A DNA stretch of 64,000 nucleotides from CBDHDJ01 sp965261645 (GCA_965261645.1 CBDHDJ010000003.1:682001-746000), one strand, 5' to 3'. Shown: positions 46,943 to 57,355, numbered from the stretch's first letter. Notes: generated by a model not told the origin, from the sequence alone. Program-made: numbers and translations.

Positions 46943-49900
46943 TCCTGCGCCGAGAACTTGCGCCTGCGCTCCTCGCTCATCGTCCAGGGCAGCCACGGGG
47001 ACAGGTCGTCCGGCGGTTTGCCGCCATTCTTCGCGCAGGCCTTCAACCATGCCTCCAGCCAGCGCAGCACGTCGACACCGTTCATCGAGAGCGTGCCGAT
47101 GACGGAGTACATGATCGCGGTGAACTTCGCGCCGTCCTCGCTGTTGGAACCGAAGCTCAATCGGCGCCCGATGACCGGCCCGCGGAGCGCCCGCTCCCCG
47201 GCATTGTTGTCCATCGGAACCTGGGGATGGTCCGCGAAGACGCACAACCCTTCGCGGTGGTTGAGCAGCGAGCGCAAGGGCTTTGCCCGACGGTCCTTGT
47301 CCGGCAGGCCGGCCAGTTCCGCCTCGGCGTTCGCGAACAGGCGCTTGACCGCCTTCCCGAGTTTGCGTTGCGCTGCGTCGAAGGCCGGTGTCTGGCGTTC
47401 GAGAGCGGGGTCGTAATGCTTCAACCGTTCGTCGTTCAGCCGGTAGATCGCCGCGATCCGCTCGATCCATCCCTCGCACCATTCCGTCAGCGCGTCCTGG
47501 CCGGCCGCGCCCTCGATGAAGTCGCGCCGCTGGTGAGCCCAGCACCAGCAGAGGATGACCTTGCCGGCGAGTTCGCGCGCCAGCGCTCTGTAGGCGCTGT
47601 AGCGGTCGCAGACCACGAAGACGGTGCAGGCGGTGTCGGCGAACAGGGCCTTCGCGACCTCGGCGCTGCGCGAGGGGTCGATATGGAAGTAAACCGCGTC
47701 CTTGCTGACCGAAGTCCACAGCCAGGCGCGGCTCGACCGGCCGTTGTCGCGGAACTCCTGTACCCGATCGCGGTAGGGAAGCGGGTTGCCCCGCTCCCCC
47801 CGCACAGATCCGTGCAGGCACGTTGATGCACACGGCTCCTCCCTCAGGTCAATTGACGGCAAATCGTTGGCTCGGCCACGGGTGTCGGATTTCCAGCGTG
47901 GGCCAGTATTTCGCTGTCAGTCGCTCCATACGGTCCCCGCTGTAGCGGTCCTTCTGCGATCTGCGGCGCAGAGTCCTGAGCCACAGTACTTTCAGTCGTT
48001 GCACGAAACGCCCCAGATATCGGTAGCTGGTTGGAACGGCAAAGTAGTTCAGCCATCCATCAAGTACCTGTCCCAGCCACCGCGCGGTCTGGTTTACGCC
48101 GTCGTGCATCCGCCTGCGAAGCTCCTCCTTTATTCGCTTCAGGGTGCGCGCCATCCGCTTCGAGACCGGCTTGCGCCCCAACTGGAACCGCCCCTTCCTG
48201 TCCTTCGCGCAGTAGTGCGTGAAGCCCAGAAAGTCGAGCGTCTCCGGTTTGCCCAACCCTAGCCGCTGACGGTTCTCAGTTGCGAACCGCCCGAACTCGA
48301 TGAGCCGGGTCTTGTCAGGGTTCAGTTCCAGTTCAAAACGTCCAAGCCGCTCCTTCAGGTCACGCAGAAATCGCTCCGCGTCTTGCTTGTGCTGGAAACC
48401 CACCACGAAATCATCGGCGTACCGCACGATGATTGTGTCGCCTTTGACCTCGTGGCTGCGCCACTTCTTCTGGAACCAGAGATCGAGAACGTAATGTAGG
48501 TAGATGTTGGCCAGGATCGGCGAAATCACCGAACCCTGGGGAGTCCCCCGCATGTTGTCCCGCCACTCGCCATTTTCCATGACGCCGACGTGCAACCACT
48601 TGGATATCAGCCTGATGACCCGCTTGTCTCCGATGCGATGTTCGAGGAACCGGACCAACCAGTCCCGCGAGACATGGTCGAAAAATCCGCGGATATCTGC
48701 GTCAGCTATCCAGTTGATCTTACGCCGTTCAATCCCGACCGCGAGCGCATCAAGCGCGTCGTGCGCCCCACACCCGGGCCGGAACCCATAGCTAAACCCC
48801 AGGAACTCCGCCTCGTAAATTGGCGTCAGGATAATCTCCGCCACCGCCTTCTGGACAATCTTGTCCTCTATGGCCGCGACGCCGAGCGGTCGTGTGCCGC
48901 CATCCGGCTTCGGGATGTTCACCCGCCGTGATGGCGTCGCCCGGTACGCTCCCGAGTGCACGCGGTCGTGCAGGGCGGCCAACCGGCCTTCCAACCCTCC
49001 CTCGTACATCCCCCACGTCATGCCATCCGCACCTGCCGCCGCGTCCTTCTTCAACGCGAAGAACGCCCAGCGCAGCGCATCGACCGTAACGTGGTGGAGA
49101 AGCGCCGTCAGACGCTCCCGTGGCTCCCGTTGTACAAACTGCCGTATCCGGTCGGCCGCTTGTGACACGCTTTCCCGGTCCTGCGTCCGGCGCATGCTTT
49201 GGCTTTCCAGATTCCCCTTGGGCTCGGTCCTTCGCTCCATCGGCTCCGCCGGAACAGGCCTCCCTTTGTTCGCCGACTTCATCGCTACTACTCCCGAGTC
49301 TGACTTCTCCATGCCGTTCGTCATCGGTTACGGATTCCTCCTTTCCTTTGCGATCCCGCTACGACCGCGGGATGACATGGAGACCTCCCAGGTCCCGGCG
49401 TGAAAGCCTACGTACGTGCGGTTGGGTTCTTCGACTCCGCAGGGTCCACTTCCCCCTTACCATGGCGGTGGAAGCGGTGTTGCCTTCGACATACTGGAAA
49501 GCCTCGGCACCCTGATTCTCAGACTTTTCGTAGCTCAATCGCCCTCGCCCATACGCGCCCCTGTCAACGCTTAACCTGCATCCTCGCGAATGCCGGCCCA
49601 TGACTCGGGGTGGAAGTGGTTGGTTACTCCTTCTTCCCGCCGGACTCACACCGGCTACTTTCCGCCAGTTAGCCTGGCGCTCCCAGCCGGTCTCGTCGGC
49701 ATGGCGCACCGTCGTCCGGTTCTGGTGCGCGAGAATCGCCTGGTAGACCGGGTCGAACAGCGGCACGAAGCGCTTCAGGCTGTTGGCCAGCGTGCCCGGC
49801 GAGACCGCCAGCCCCTGGTCCGCGTACCACGCCGCGACCCGGCACAGCGGGCGCAGGCACGCACAGTGCTCGAACAAAAACCGTGCCCAGAAGCTGGTTC

Positions 49901-51293
49901 CGAAGAGCGTTCCGGGGAACAGCCGCGGCACCGGCGGCGCAATCGCTTCCAGGGGCGACGACGCGCAGTCGCAACCCCGGCGCCAGCGCGTCCGCTCGAT
50001 CCTGCGGATGTGGGCCTTGACCGCGATCTCGATCAGCGTCGTCACACGCTCGCCGTTGGCGACATAGGGCTTGCCGCAACAGGAACAGATCCGCGCATCC
50101 TTCGGTGGGTTGCGCCGTTCGGTCTTCTCCGGAAGCCCGGGCCGCGGGGTGCGACCGTGGCCGGGCGCGCCGCGTTGCTGGCCGCGCTTGCGTCCCGTGC
50201 CCGGCTTCTTCTGCCGCTCGCTCCTGCTCCCGAAGACCGCCTTCGACAGGACGGCCCGGCTCGAGCGCAGCTTGGCCAACTCCTCTTCCAGCCTCTCGTT
50301 ACGGGTTTGCAGGGACTCGATGGTCTTCTCCTGCTTGCGCAATCTCTTCAAGGCCGCCGGCAGCAGGGGACGTTCGGCAAGCTCGGCCTCCAGCCGCTCG
50401 GTCTTGAAGGCCGACGTATCCAGGGCAATTTGCAAATCGGTGATGCGCCTGTCCTGCCAATCGATGAAGTTCATCTGGTCGTGGTATTCCGCCAGCTCCG
50501 CGCGCAGCAGCTCGACCTCGTCGGACAGCCCACGTGCCGTCGCCTTGATGCGCTGCAACCACTCCAGCTCGCGGCGCAGCCGGCCGTTCTCCCGGTTCTG
50601 CTGACGGGTCTCGCGGGTCAGGGAATCGACTTCCCCGCGCAGCGCCTTGATCGTGTCCTTCTGCTTCTGCGTCCGTTCCAGCGCCTTGCCCAGCCGGATG
50701 CTCTCCTTCGACCGCACCGACTGCGCGGCCCGCTCCGACTTGCGCAGCGCCGAGACCTCTCCGCGCAACGCCACGACCTCGTCCTTCTGTCCCTGCGACC
50801 GCTCCAGGGCCTTGCGGAGTCGGGCATTCTCCCTCGACAGTGGCCCGGTCGCGTCCTTCCGGCCTTTCGACGCCAGGGCCTTGTGCAGCCGCGCGACCTC
50901 GTCGCGCAGCGCTTCGATCGTGCAGAACTCGCTCGACCCGCTGCGGGCTTCGGAGAGCAACTCCTGCAAGTGCGCCACTTCGGCCTGCAAGGACGGCACG
51001 TCCTTGGCCGCGCGGCGGAGGTCCCCGGTCTCCTGCTCGGCCTCGCTCAGCCTCTGCCGGCAGGCCTTGAACCGCGACTTCCACGCACTCCCATCGCTGC
51101 GGGCGGCGACTTCCGCCCAGCGCAACTCTTCCGCGCGCGCTTCCGCTGCTTCCGCCCGCGCCCGCTCCTGTTCGCACAGAGACTGCCAGTCGCGCGGCTC
51201 GCTCGTCGGCGCCGACATGGGGGGCGACCAGATCGCCTCGTCCCCCTCGGTCAGCGTCAGCGCCGTCCCGAAATCCTCGTCGCGCATCGCCAT
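46939..51293 (-). CDS. tnpC: IS66 transposase TnpC, copy 3, interrupted by one sense group II intron
   Basis: Exon 1 is 51293-49683 and exon 2 is 47766-46939. Splicing of the intron restores an 812-residue protein: coiled coil of Leu/Arg heptads, zinc finger (CSCCGKPYVANG), DDE core (HADETGW, VCDRYSAY, NNAGERALRG) and C-terminal domain. Without splicing, translation would run about 100 codons into the intron and stop. This is the only IS66 copy here with no visible damage other than the intron, so it is the best candidate for a functional source of transposase. Confidence 0.88.
47767..49682 (-). mobile_element. Group II intron in tnpC copy 3
   Basis: A 1916-bp intron from 49682 to 47767 (minus strand), the same ends and the same codon boundary as in copies 1 and 2. 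Domain V and VI hairpins near the 3' end. Confidence 0.93.
47849..49324 (-). CDS. ltrA: Group II intron reverse transcriptase/maturase, copy 4
   Basis: A 491-residue reverse transcriptase/maturase with IVRYADDFVVGF; no endonuclease domain. Variant residues are Leu355 and Tyr434, a combination not present in the other three copies. Start ATG 49324 after AAGGAGG. Intact. Confidence 0.95.
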   Translation of the reverse strand: MTNGMEKSDSGVVAMKSANKGRPVPAEPMERRTEPKGNLESQSMRRTQDRESVSQAADRIRQFVQREPRERLTALLHHVTVDALRWAFFALKKDAAAGADGMTWGMYEGGLEGRLAALHDRVHSGAYRATPSRRVNIPKPDGGTRPLGVAAIEDKIVQKAVAEIILTPIYEAEFLGFSYGFRPGCGAHDALDALAVGIERRKINWIADADIRGFFDHVSRDWLVRFLEHRIGDKRVIRLISKWLHVGVMENGEWRDNMRGTPQGSVISPILANIYLHYVLDLWFQKKWRSHEVKGDTIIVRYADDFVVGFQHKQDAERFLRDLKERLGRFELELNPDKTRLIEFGRFATENRQRLGLGKPETLDFLGFTHYCAKDRKGRFQLGRKPVSKRMARTLKRIKEELRRRMHDGVNQTARWLGQVLDGWLNYFAVPTSYRYLGRFVQRLKVLWLRTLRRRSQKDRYSGDRMERLTAKYWPTLEIRHPWPSQRFAVN

Positions 51294-52956
51294 GGACGTG
51301 ACGATAACGAATCGCGGGCGGCGTTACCAGAGGGTTTTGCACGGCGCTACGACACGCACATGAAGCGGGCCGAGCCCAGGAGGGACATCTGGCTGCGGCC
51401 ACTCAGGCGAGACTGGAAGCGGACACTCAATCGCTGAAATCTCCATCACCTGAGAACGGAAGGATTACAGCAGATGCGCGGGCCGCCACCGAATGGGAAG
51501 TAAGCAAAACGGTGACGTTCTGCTACCCGATTCGGTGCAAATCGTTCGGGATCGAAGCGCAGCGGATCCGTCCACAGCCGTGGATTGCGGTGGGTAACGT
51601 AGGGGCTGATCGTGACCAAGCTGCCGGCACGAATGCGGTGATCCCCGACCTCATCGTCTGACAGCGGAACTCGGTTGAGGGCGAACCCCGGCGGAAACAG
51701 TCGCATCGCCTCTTCGATGACCATGCGCGTGTAGGTCAGGGATTCGAGGTCGGAGAACGTCGCCCCGCCTTCGCCAAGCACACGGTCAACTTCGCGGTGC
51801 AGTCTGCTCTCGATCTCGGGATGTCGGGACAGCAGGTACCAGGTCCACGTCAAGGCCACGGCCGTCGTCTCATGCCCAGCGGCGAATAGCGTCATGACCT
51901 CGTCGCGGAGCTGCGTATCGGTCATCCCTTCGCCGGTCTCCTCGTCGTGGGCAGCGAGAAGCAGGCCTAACACATCGTCAGGAGCTCCCAGGGTGGCGCG
52001 GCGTGTGGCGATGATGTGGTAAATCGCCTGGTCGAGCCGAGCGAGCGCTGAGCGGGCACGCCCTGAACGCCATCGCGGAAGCCATTCCGGCAAACCGAGG
52101 ATATCGAGAGGGTTCGGCTTGCCGAAGGAATCAATGACCGTCGTCATCGCCCGGCCAAGCTCGTCGATCGAATCGGCAATATCGCTCGAGAATAACGTCT
52201 CGGCGACGATCTCCATCGTCAGCGACATCATTTCGCGTGCGATGTCGAGGGGCTCACCGTCCTCACCCCGTCCGCCCCAGCGATCTACGCGTTGCTCGGC
52301 GCGTCGCGTCATGACATCGGCTGTCCCAACGAGGCGCTCGTGATGGAAGGCGGGGGCCATGATGCGCCGCTGTCGGCGCCAAAAGTCACCTTCACTGGTC
52401 AGCAGGCCGCTGCCGAGAGTCGGTTGAAGGAGCTGTCGGTTGAGCCGCCCTTTGATGTAGTTATGGTGATTGGTGAGGAGGATGTGCTCGATAAAATCCG
52501 GCTCGTTTACCAGAACGAATCTGTGGAAAATTATTCGTAGTTCGCTGAAGTCGTTGACGAAGGCGTCGCGGCCGAAGACGGCAAGTTCGTTGTCTCGCAG
52601 CAAGCGCAGAAACCGTATCAGGCCGAGTGGCTCCGCCGGCGGTTCCGGTACGACACCGGCTTCGTAAGCGATCGCGGGGTGGGTGGCCGTCATTGTCCGA
52701 GCGCCCTATTCTGAACCCGACAGTTGCTCTTGCCGCTAAAGACGACACTTCGGGAAGAGGCATGCCGGAGATGCCGCTTAGTCTGTTGGGAAAGCTCGCC
52801 AGCGTAGCAAATAGGAAGGGGAACCCGGCCGGTTTGGAAGCTGCCGTCGTTTGGCGAGCAATAAGATGCGCTTCTAACATCCACTCATAGCTGGTCGGGA
52901 CGCCTATGCGCGCGCCAGCCAAGCAGAAACGCCGTGACAACCAAGCGAGGAGAACC

Positions 52957-53385
52957 ATGAGCCATCAATGGAAATACCAGATGCGAATCTATTTGGGTGA
53001 TGAGCTTGCGGAAGTGGCACGGCGCGATCCTGACGATCCAGCAATCAAGCCGCTAGCGGACATCCTAGGCAAGCATCACGCGACAATGAAATGCCAGTTT
53101 GATGCCTTCGCGGGCTATGTCGCCGAAGCCGAGAAGCATGGCCCTGAAAAATATCCGCTTTATGAATGGACCAAGGCGACGATCGAGGATCCCACCAAGA
53201 AGGCAAAATACATCAAATCCTTCACGCTCTATGTCGACGGCGATGAGGTCTACGCCGAGCAGCAGGCCGACGCGCTCGAATCAGACCTGCAAGCCCTCGT
53301 CGCGAGCAAGTTGGTCGCACGAATGTCCAAACACGACACCAATCCTGCCAACAACCCGCAGCCACTAGCACGCTACCGCAAGTGA
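52957..53385 (+). CDS. Small hypothetical protein
   Basis: A 142-residue soluble protein from ATG 52957, which follows AGGAGAACC. It begins MSHQWKYQMRIYLGDELAEV and has a repeated pattern of acidic and basic helices, with YPLYEWTKATIEDPTKKAKY in the middle. I do not recognise a family. A longer frame from 52907 exists but lacks a good ribosome site. It is next to the start of the P450 gene and divergent from it. Confidence 0.65.
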   Translation: MSHQWKYQMRIYLGDELAEVARRDPDDPAIKPLADILGKHHATMKCQFDAFAGYVAEAEKHGPEKYPLYEWTKATIEDPTKKAKYIKSFTLYVDGDEVYAEQQADALESDLQALVASKLVARMSKHDTNPANNPQPLARYRK

Positions 53386-53415
53386 CGATTAGCGGGGCTC
53401 GCCGCTCCTCGATCT

Positions 53416-54926
53416 GTCTGACGTCAGCGCCTTTGGGACAAATTGAGGTAATTGCATACCGGAGGATTTCTGGCTCATCGTAGTGACCGAAGGGAACGAA
53501 GATGAGACAGAAATCAATGAGCAAGAACGACCCGGCGGATGGAACGGTTCGGGATATTCGCCGCAAGACACGCAAGCAGTATACGGCTGAGGAGAAGATC
53601 CGGATCGTGGTGTCGGGCCTGCGCGGCGAGGAGAGCATCGCCGCCTTGTGCCGCCGCGAGGGCATCGCCGAGGGTCTGTATTACAGCTGGTCGAAAGAGT
53701 TTTTGGAAGCGGGCAAGAAGCGGCTCGCCGGCGACACCGGGCGCCAAGCGACCTCGGGCGAGGTTAAAGGCCTGCGCCAGGAGATGCGCGACTTGAAGGA
53801 GTTGGTCGCCGAACTTTCGCTGGAGAACCGGCTTCTCAAAAAAAACATGATCGGGCATGGGGGAGACGAGGAATGAGGTATCCCGCATCCGAGAAGCTGG
53901 AGATCATCCGCCTGGTCGAGCAGTCCCACCTGGGCGTCGGGTCCACTTTGGACAAGCTGGGCATTCCGAAGACCACCTTTTATCGCTGGTACGATCGCTT
54001 TCTGGCCTTTGGCGACGCCGGTCTTGAGGATCGCAACAGCAGCCCAGGCCGGGTGTGGAACCGGATCCCGGATGATGTCCGGGGGCAGATCATCGATCTT
54101 GCCCTGGAGGAGACGCAACTGTCGCCCCGGGAACTGGCCGTCAGGTTTACGGACACCAGGGGCTACTTTGTCTCGGAAGCCTCGGTTTACCGGCTTCTCA
54201 AGGCCCACGACCTGATCACCAGCCCCGCTTTCGTGGTCATCAAGACAGCCGATGAGTTCCGCGACAAGACCACGGCGCCGAACCAGCTGTGGCAGACCGA
54301 CTTCACCTATCTCAAGGTCATCGGCTGGGGCTGGTTTTACCTGTCGACCATCCTGGACGACTATTCCCGCTACATCATTGCTTGGAAGCTCTGCACCAAC
54401 ATGACGGCGGACGATGTGACGGCAACACTGAAGTTGGCGCTAGAAGCCTCAGGCTGCAATCGCGCCAATGTCGTCCACAAGCCGAAGCTGCTCAGCGACA
54501 ACGGCTCGTCCTATATCTCCGGCGATCTGGCTGAATGGCTCGAGGACCACGGTATGGATCACGTTCGGGGCGCACCGTATCACCCGCAAACCCAGGGCAA
54601 GATCGAGCGCTGGCATCAAACGCTGAAGAACCGGATCCTGCTTGAAAATTATTATCTACCCGGCGATCTCGAAAACCAGATCAGCGCCTTCGTCGATCAC
54701 TACAACAACCAACGCTACCACGAGAGCATCGGCAACGTAACTCCAGCCGACGCCTACTTTGGACGCCACACCGCCATCATCGAAAAGAGAAAAAAAGATC
54801 AAAAAACTGACCCCCCAAAACCGCCGCTTGAACCATCAAAGCCAAGCGGCTTAACATCAAACAAAGATGAGCCAGATCCTCCCTATGAAACACGCTCAAC
54901 AGTCCCATTTGTTTTGATGACGGACA
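53416..54926 (+). mobile_element. IS3-family element, second type
   Basis: Imperfect inverted ends start TGTCTGACGTC at 53416 and end GATGACGGACA at 54926, as in IS3-type elements with TG...CA ends. It carries orfA and orfB. No convincing target duplication was found. The stop of orfB lies 11 bases outside the right end. Confidence 0.7.
53502..53876 (+). CDS. IS3-family transposase OrfA (second type)
   Basis: A 124-residue protein with a transposase_8-type helix-turn-helix (RKTRKQYTAEEKIRIVVSGL, then IAALCRREGIAEGLYYSW) and a C-terminal leucine-rich helix (LKELVAELSLENRLLKK). Its stop overlaps the OrfB start (ATGA). Alternative start at ATG 53517. Confidence 0.88.
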   Translation: MRQKSMSKNDPADGTVRDIRRKTRKQYTAEEKIRIVVSGLRGEESIAALCRREGIAEGLYYSWSKEFLEAGKKRLAGDTGRQATSGEVKGLRQEMRDLKELVAELSLENRLLKKNMIGHGGDEE

Positions 54927-54937
54927 GGAGCGGTTAG
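53873..54937 (+). CDS. IS3-family transposase OrfB (second type)
   Basis: A 354-residue DDE integrase. Helix-turn-helix near the N-terminus (GVGSTLDKLGIPKTTFYRWY); catalytic core with LWQTDFTYLKV (first D), LLSDNGSSYIS (second D) and GKIERWHQTLKNR (E). The last 50 residues are a Lys/Pro-rich tail past the usual end of the domain. Unrelated in detail to the other three IS3 copies. Intact. Confidence 0.9.
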   Translation: MRYPASEKLEIIRLVEQSHLGVGSTLDKLGIPKTTFYRWYDRFLAFGDAGLEDRNSSPGRVWNRIPDDVRGQIIDLALEETQLSPRELAVRFTDTRGYFVSEASVYRLLKAHDLITSPAFVVIKTADEFRDKTTAPNQLWQTDFTYLKVIGWGWFYLSTILDDYSRYIIAWKLCTNMTADDVTATLKLALEASGCNRANVVHKPKLLSDNGSSYISGDLAEWLEDHGMDHVRGAPYHPQTQGKIERWHQTLKNRILLENYYLPGDLENQISAFVDHYNNQRYHESIGNVTPADAYFGRHTAIIEKRKKDQKTDPPKPPLEPSKPSGLTSNKDEPDPPYETRSTVPFVLMTDRSG

Positions 54938-55129
54938 CGCCAGCTTCTACAGCAACAAGGCTAGCTGGATGCTCGGAGGTCCTCCACGCCGCGATGGACG
55001 CCGCGCTGAGCACGCCCGACGGGAACGCCGAATGAACGAAAAGTTGGACAATGGATTTATCAAAAGTTGGACACCGCCCAAAAGCAAATAAGCGAACGCG
55101 TGCTATGCAGTTGCTACACAAGGGGAAAA

Positions 55130-55205
<76 letters not shown>

Positions 55206-55290
55206 CGGCCGCGGCTATAGCAAGACTCCGGCCCGCTTGTCGATACCTTATCGGGCGCGTGTGCGGCGCGCCTTGTGGTTGGTCGCCTTA

Positions 55291-56197
55291 GAGTCGGTTT
55301 CGAAAGTCATGCGGCTCGGGCCAATCTGCGGACGAGGAGCATGACGGAGGCGGCGTAGAGGAAGGCGCGGGCCGAGGCGATGGTGGCCTCGAAGTCCTTT
55401 GCCAGTCGCCGGTTGCGGTTGATCCAGGCGAAGAAGCGCTCCACGACCCAGCGGCGCGGTTGGACGGCGAAGCCGACCTGATCGGGGCTTTTGCGCACGA
55501 TCTCGACGGCGATCACGGTGGCCGTGGCGACCTTCTCGCCGGCGTAGCCGCTGTCGGCAAAGACCTTCTCGATGAACGGAAACGAGCCGCGTGAGGCGCA
55601 CAGCAGCGACCCGCCACCATCGCGGTCCTGGATACTCGCCGGATGCGCCTCGAGCACGAGGCCGCGCCCGTCGGTGTCGACCAGCGCGTGGCGCTTGCGC
55701 CCCTTGATCTTCTTGCCCGCATCGTAGCCGCGGGGGCCACCAGCCTCGGTTGTCTTGACGCTCTGGCTGTCGATAATCGCGCCGCTCGGGCTGGCCTCGC
55801 GTCCGACCCGCTCGCGATCGGCCATGACCAGAGAGTGATTGATCTTCTCAAGGAGGCCGTCGTCGCGGAACTTGGCGAACCAGCGATAGATCGTGCCCCA
55901 CGGTGGCAAATCGCTTGGCAGCAAGCGCCAAGGGCAGCCAGCCCGCATCACGTAGAAAATGCCGTTGACGATCTCTCGCATCGGCCATGACCGGGGCCGT
56001 CCCGTGCCATGAGCCGGAGGCAAATGAGGCTCGATCACAACCCACTCCGCATCGGTCAAATCAGTCTGATAACGCAGCGTCTTGCGGCTATGCTGCTCTC
56101 GGGTGGTCGGCGTCCACATGGCGGCTCCATATCGGTCTCAGCAACCTCCTTGGAATCACATCGACACCGGCCACTCAACCCCTTTCGAAACGGCCTC
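55291..56197 (-). mobile_element. IS5-family element at the end of rodA
   Basis: Inverted ends (GAGTCGGTTTCGAAAG and the reverse of CTTTCGAAACGGCCTC) flanked by TTA at 55288-55290 and 56198-56200. A 3-4-bp TNA-type duplication suits the IS5 family. The right TTA is the stop codon of rodA on the minus strand. Confidence 0.88.
55307..56119 (-). CDS. IS5-family transposase
   Basis: A 270-residue DDE transposase. An N-terminal DUF4096-like segment (LTDAEWVVIEPHLPPAHGTG) precedes the catalytic core with AIIDSQSVKTT (first D), KVFADSGYAGEK (second D) and RRWVVERFFAWINRNRRLAK (E plus the YREK-like Arg/Lys residues). Complete in a single frame, so it may be active. Confidence 0.92.
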   Translation of the reverse strand: MWTPTTREQHSRKTLRYQTDLTDAEWVVIEPHLPPAHGTGRPRSWPMREIVNGIFYVMRAGCPWRLLPSDLPPWGTIYRWFAKFRDDGLLEKINHSLVMADRERVGREASPSGAIIDSQSVKTTEAGGPRGYDAGKKIKGRKRHALVDTDGRGLVLEAHPASIQDRDGGGSLLCASRGSFPFIEKVFADSGYAGEKVATATVIAVEIVRKSPDQVGFAVQPRRWVVERFFAWINRNRRLAKDFEATIASARAFLYAASVMLLVRRLARAA

Positions 56198-57352
56198 TTA
56201 GCCCTCGAGGCGCGGCAAGCGGCGCGCAATCAGGATATCGCGATGGATGTGGGCGCTGATGATGAAGCCGAAGCCCACCAGGATGGTCACCATGGCGGTG
56301 CCGCCATAGGAGATCAGCGGCAGCGGCACGCCGACCACCGGGATCAGTCCCATCACCATGGCGATATTGATGAACACGTAGATGAAGAAGGTCGCGCCGG
56401 CCCCCATGGCGACGAGACGGCCGAACTGGTTGCGCACCCGGACGGCGATGACCAGCGCGTAGACCAGCAGCACGATATAGAGCGCGAGCAGGACCAACCC
56501 CCCAATCAAGCCGAACTCCTCGGCGAAGACGGTAAAGACGAAATCGGTTTGCTTTGCGGGGAGGAAGTTGAGATGGCTCTGGGTGCCCTGCATGAAGCCC
56601 TTGCCGAACACCGCGCCCGAGCCGAGCGCGATCTTCGACTGAATGATGTGGTAGCCCGCGCCGAGCGCGTCGCGCTCGGGATCAAGGAAGGTCAGCAGAC
56701 GATCGCGCTGGTAGGTATGCAGGTATTGCCAGCCGACGGGAATGCTGACCAATCCCGCGAGCAACACGGCGCCGAACGTCCACATCCTAACCCCGGCGAG
56801 ATAGAGAATCGCCACACCGCCCAGCACCAGCAGGAGCGCGGTTCCGAGATCGGGCTGGCGCAGCGCCAGCGCCGCCGGCGCGAGGATCATGGCCGTGGGC
56901 ACGATGAGCCACTGCAGCTTGCCCACTTGATCCAGGGACAGACCGTGGAAATAGCGCGCCAGCGCCAGGACGAGCGCGACCTTCATGATCTCGGACGGCT
57001 GGAGCTGGAAGACGCCGAGATCGATCCAGCGTTGCGCCCCCTGCTCGGTGCGCCCGACGATCTCGACGGCGATCAACAGGATGAACGCCGCCACGTAAAT
57101 GACGTAGGCGAACCGGTGCCACAGGCGGATATCCACCAGGGCCACGAAAAACATCAGAATGAGGGCGAGAGCGAAACGGATGAGCTGGCGCATCACCCAG
57201 GTGTCTGTCACGCCGTTCGCAACGGAATAAAGGGTTGCGAAGCCGATGGCGGCGACGAAGAGAATGATCAGGACGAGCAGCCAGGGAATGTTCTTGAGCT
57301 TCCGGCCCAACGAAAGCTCGGTGCGGTGCAGCCCGACGACTCCGTCTGTCAT
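56198..57352 (-). CDS. rodA: RodA/MrdB, SEDS peptidoglycan glycosyltransferase
   Basis: A 384-residue integral membrane protein with about ten predicted transmembrane segments (for instance WLLVLIILFVAAIGFATLYS). It polymerises peptidoglycan glycan strands with PBP2 during rod-shaped growth. SEDS signatures are QPSEIMKVALVLALARYF, RQPDLGTALLLVLGG, QSKIALGSGAVFGKGF, TDFVFTVFAEEFGLIGG and PLPLISYGGTAMV. It is the last gene of mreB-mreC-mreD-mrdA-rodA. The IS5 element has inserted right at its stop codon, and the duplicated TTA preserves the stop, so the protein is intact. Confidence 0.96.
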   Translation of the reverse strand: MTDGVVGLHRTELSLGRKLKNIPWLLVLIILFVAAIGFATLYSVANGVTDTWVMRQLIRFALALILMFFVALVDIRLWHRFAYVIYVAAFILLIAVEIVGRTEQGAQRWIDLGVFQLQPSEIMKVALVLALARYFHGLSLDQVGKLQWLIVPTAMILAPAALALRQPDLGTALLLVLGGVAILYLAGVRMWTFGAVLLAGLVSIPVGWQYLHTYQRDRLLTFLDPERDALGAGYHIIQSKIALGSGAVFGKGFMQGTQSHLNFLPAKQTDFVFTVFAEEFGLIGGLVLLALYIVLLVYALVIAVRVRNQFGRLVAMGAGATFFIYVFINIAMVMGLIPVVGVPLPLISYGGTAMVTILVGFGFIISAHIHRDILIARRLPRLEG

Positions 57353-57355
57353 CGC

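Larger units (their letters stand above)
46030..51468 (-). mobile_element. IS66-family element copy 3, with group II intron and DruA-like gene
   Basis: Ends GTAATCCTTCCGTTCTCAGG at 46030 and the inverse ending at 51468; inverted repeats about 125 bp as in copy 2. CATCTGC lies outside both ends (minus-strand reading), close to the 8-bp duplication of IS66. It is almost identical to copy 2 but carries only the sense intron. It has tnpC and the DruA-like gene in this order on the minus strand. Confidence 0.92.
45861..52693 (-). pseudogene. Cytochrome P450 gene split by IS66 copy 3
   Basis: The 5' part (52693-51469) encodes about 405 residues and shows the I-helix motif AAGHETTAVALTW, the K-helix ExxR in VIEEAMRLFPP and the start of the haem-binding loop, FPFGGGPRIC. 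The 3' part (46029-45861) continues ICIGNGFAMMEARLILATIA and runs to a TGA. The IS66 element inserted exactly within the loop; CATCTGC flanks both ends as the target duplication. Without it the enzyme would be a bacterial cytochrome P450 monooxygenase of about 460 residues with all key motifs. Redox partners and substrate unknown. Start ATG 52693. Confidence 0.92.

Noticed and set aside
46939..47862. Frames starting MPSIDLREEPCASTC that read through an intron 3' end into tnpC exon 2 (also at 12363-13286 and 29161-29547)
   Set aside because: The first 30 or so codons come from intron domains V and VI; the true protein is made only after splicing from exon 1.
49590..51437. Long plus-strand frames opposite tnpC (also 25535-27433 and 16930-18186)
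   Set aside because: They are mirror frames of the GC-rich coiled-coil coding sequence, full of Leu/Arg/Gln repeats, and include the antisense DruA tail by chance of the terminal repeat.
55040..55075. Repeated AAAAGTTGGACA motif near the tRNA
   Set aside because: Two short imperfect copies may be an old IS end, but no element could be outlined.
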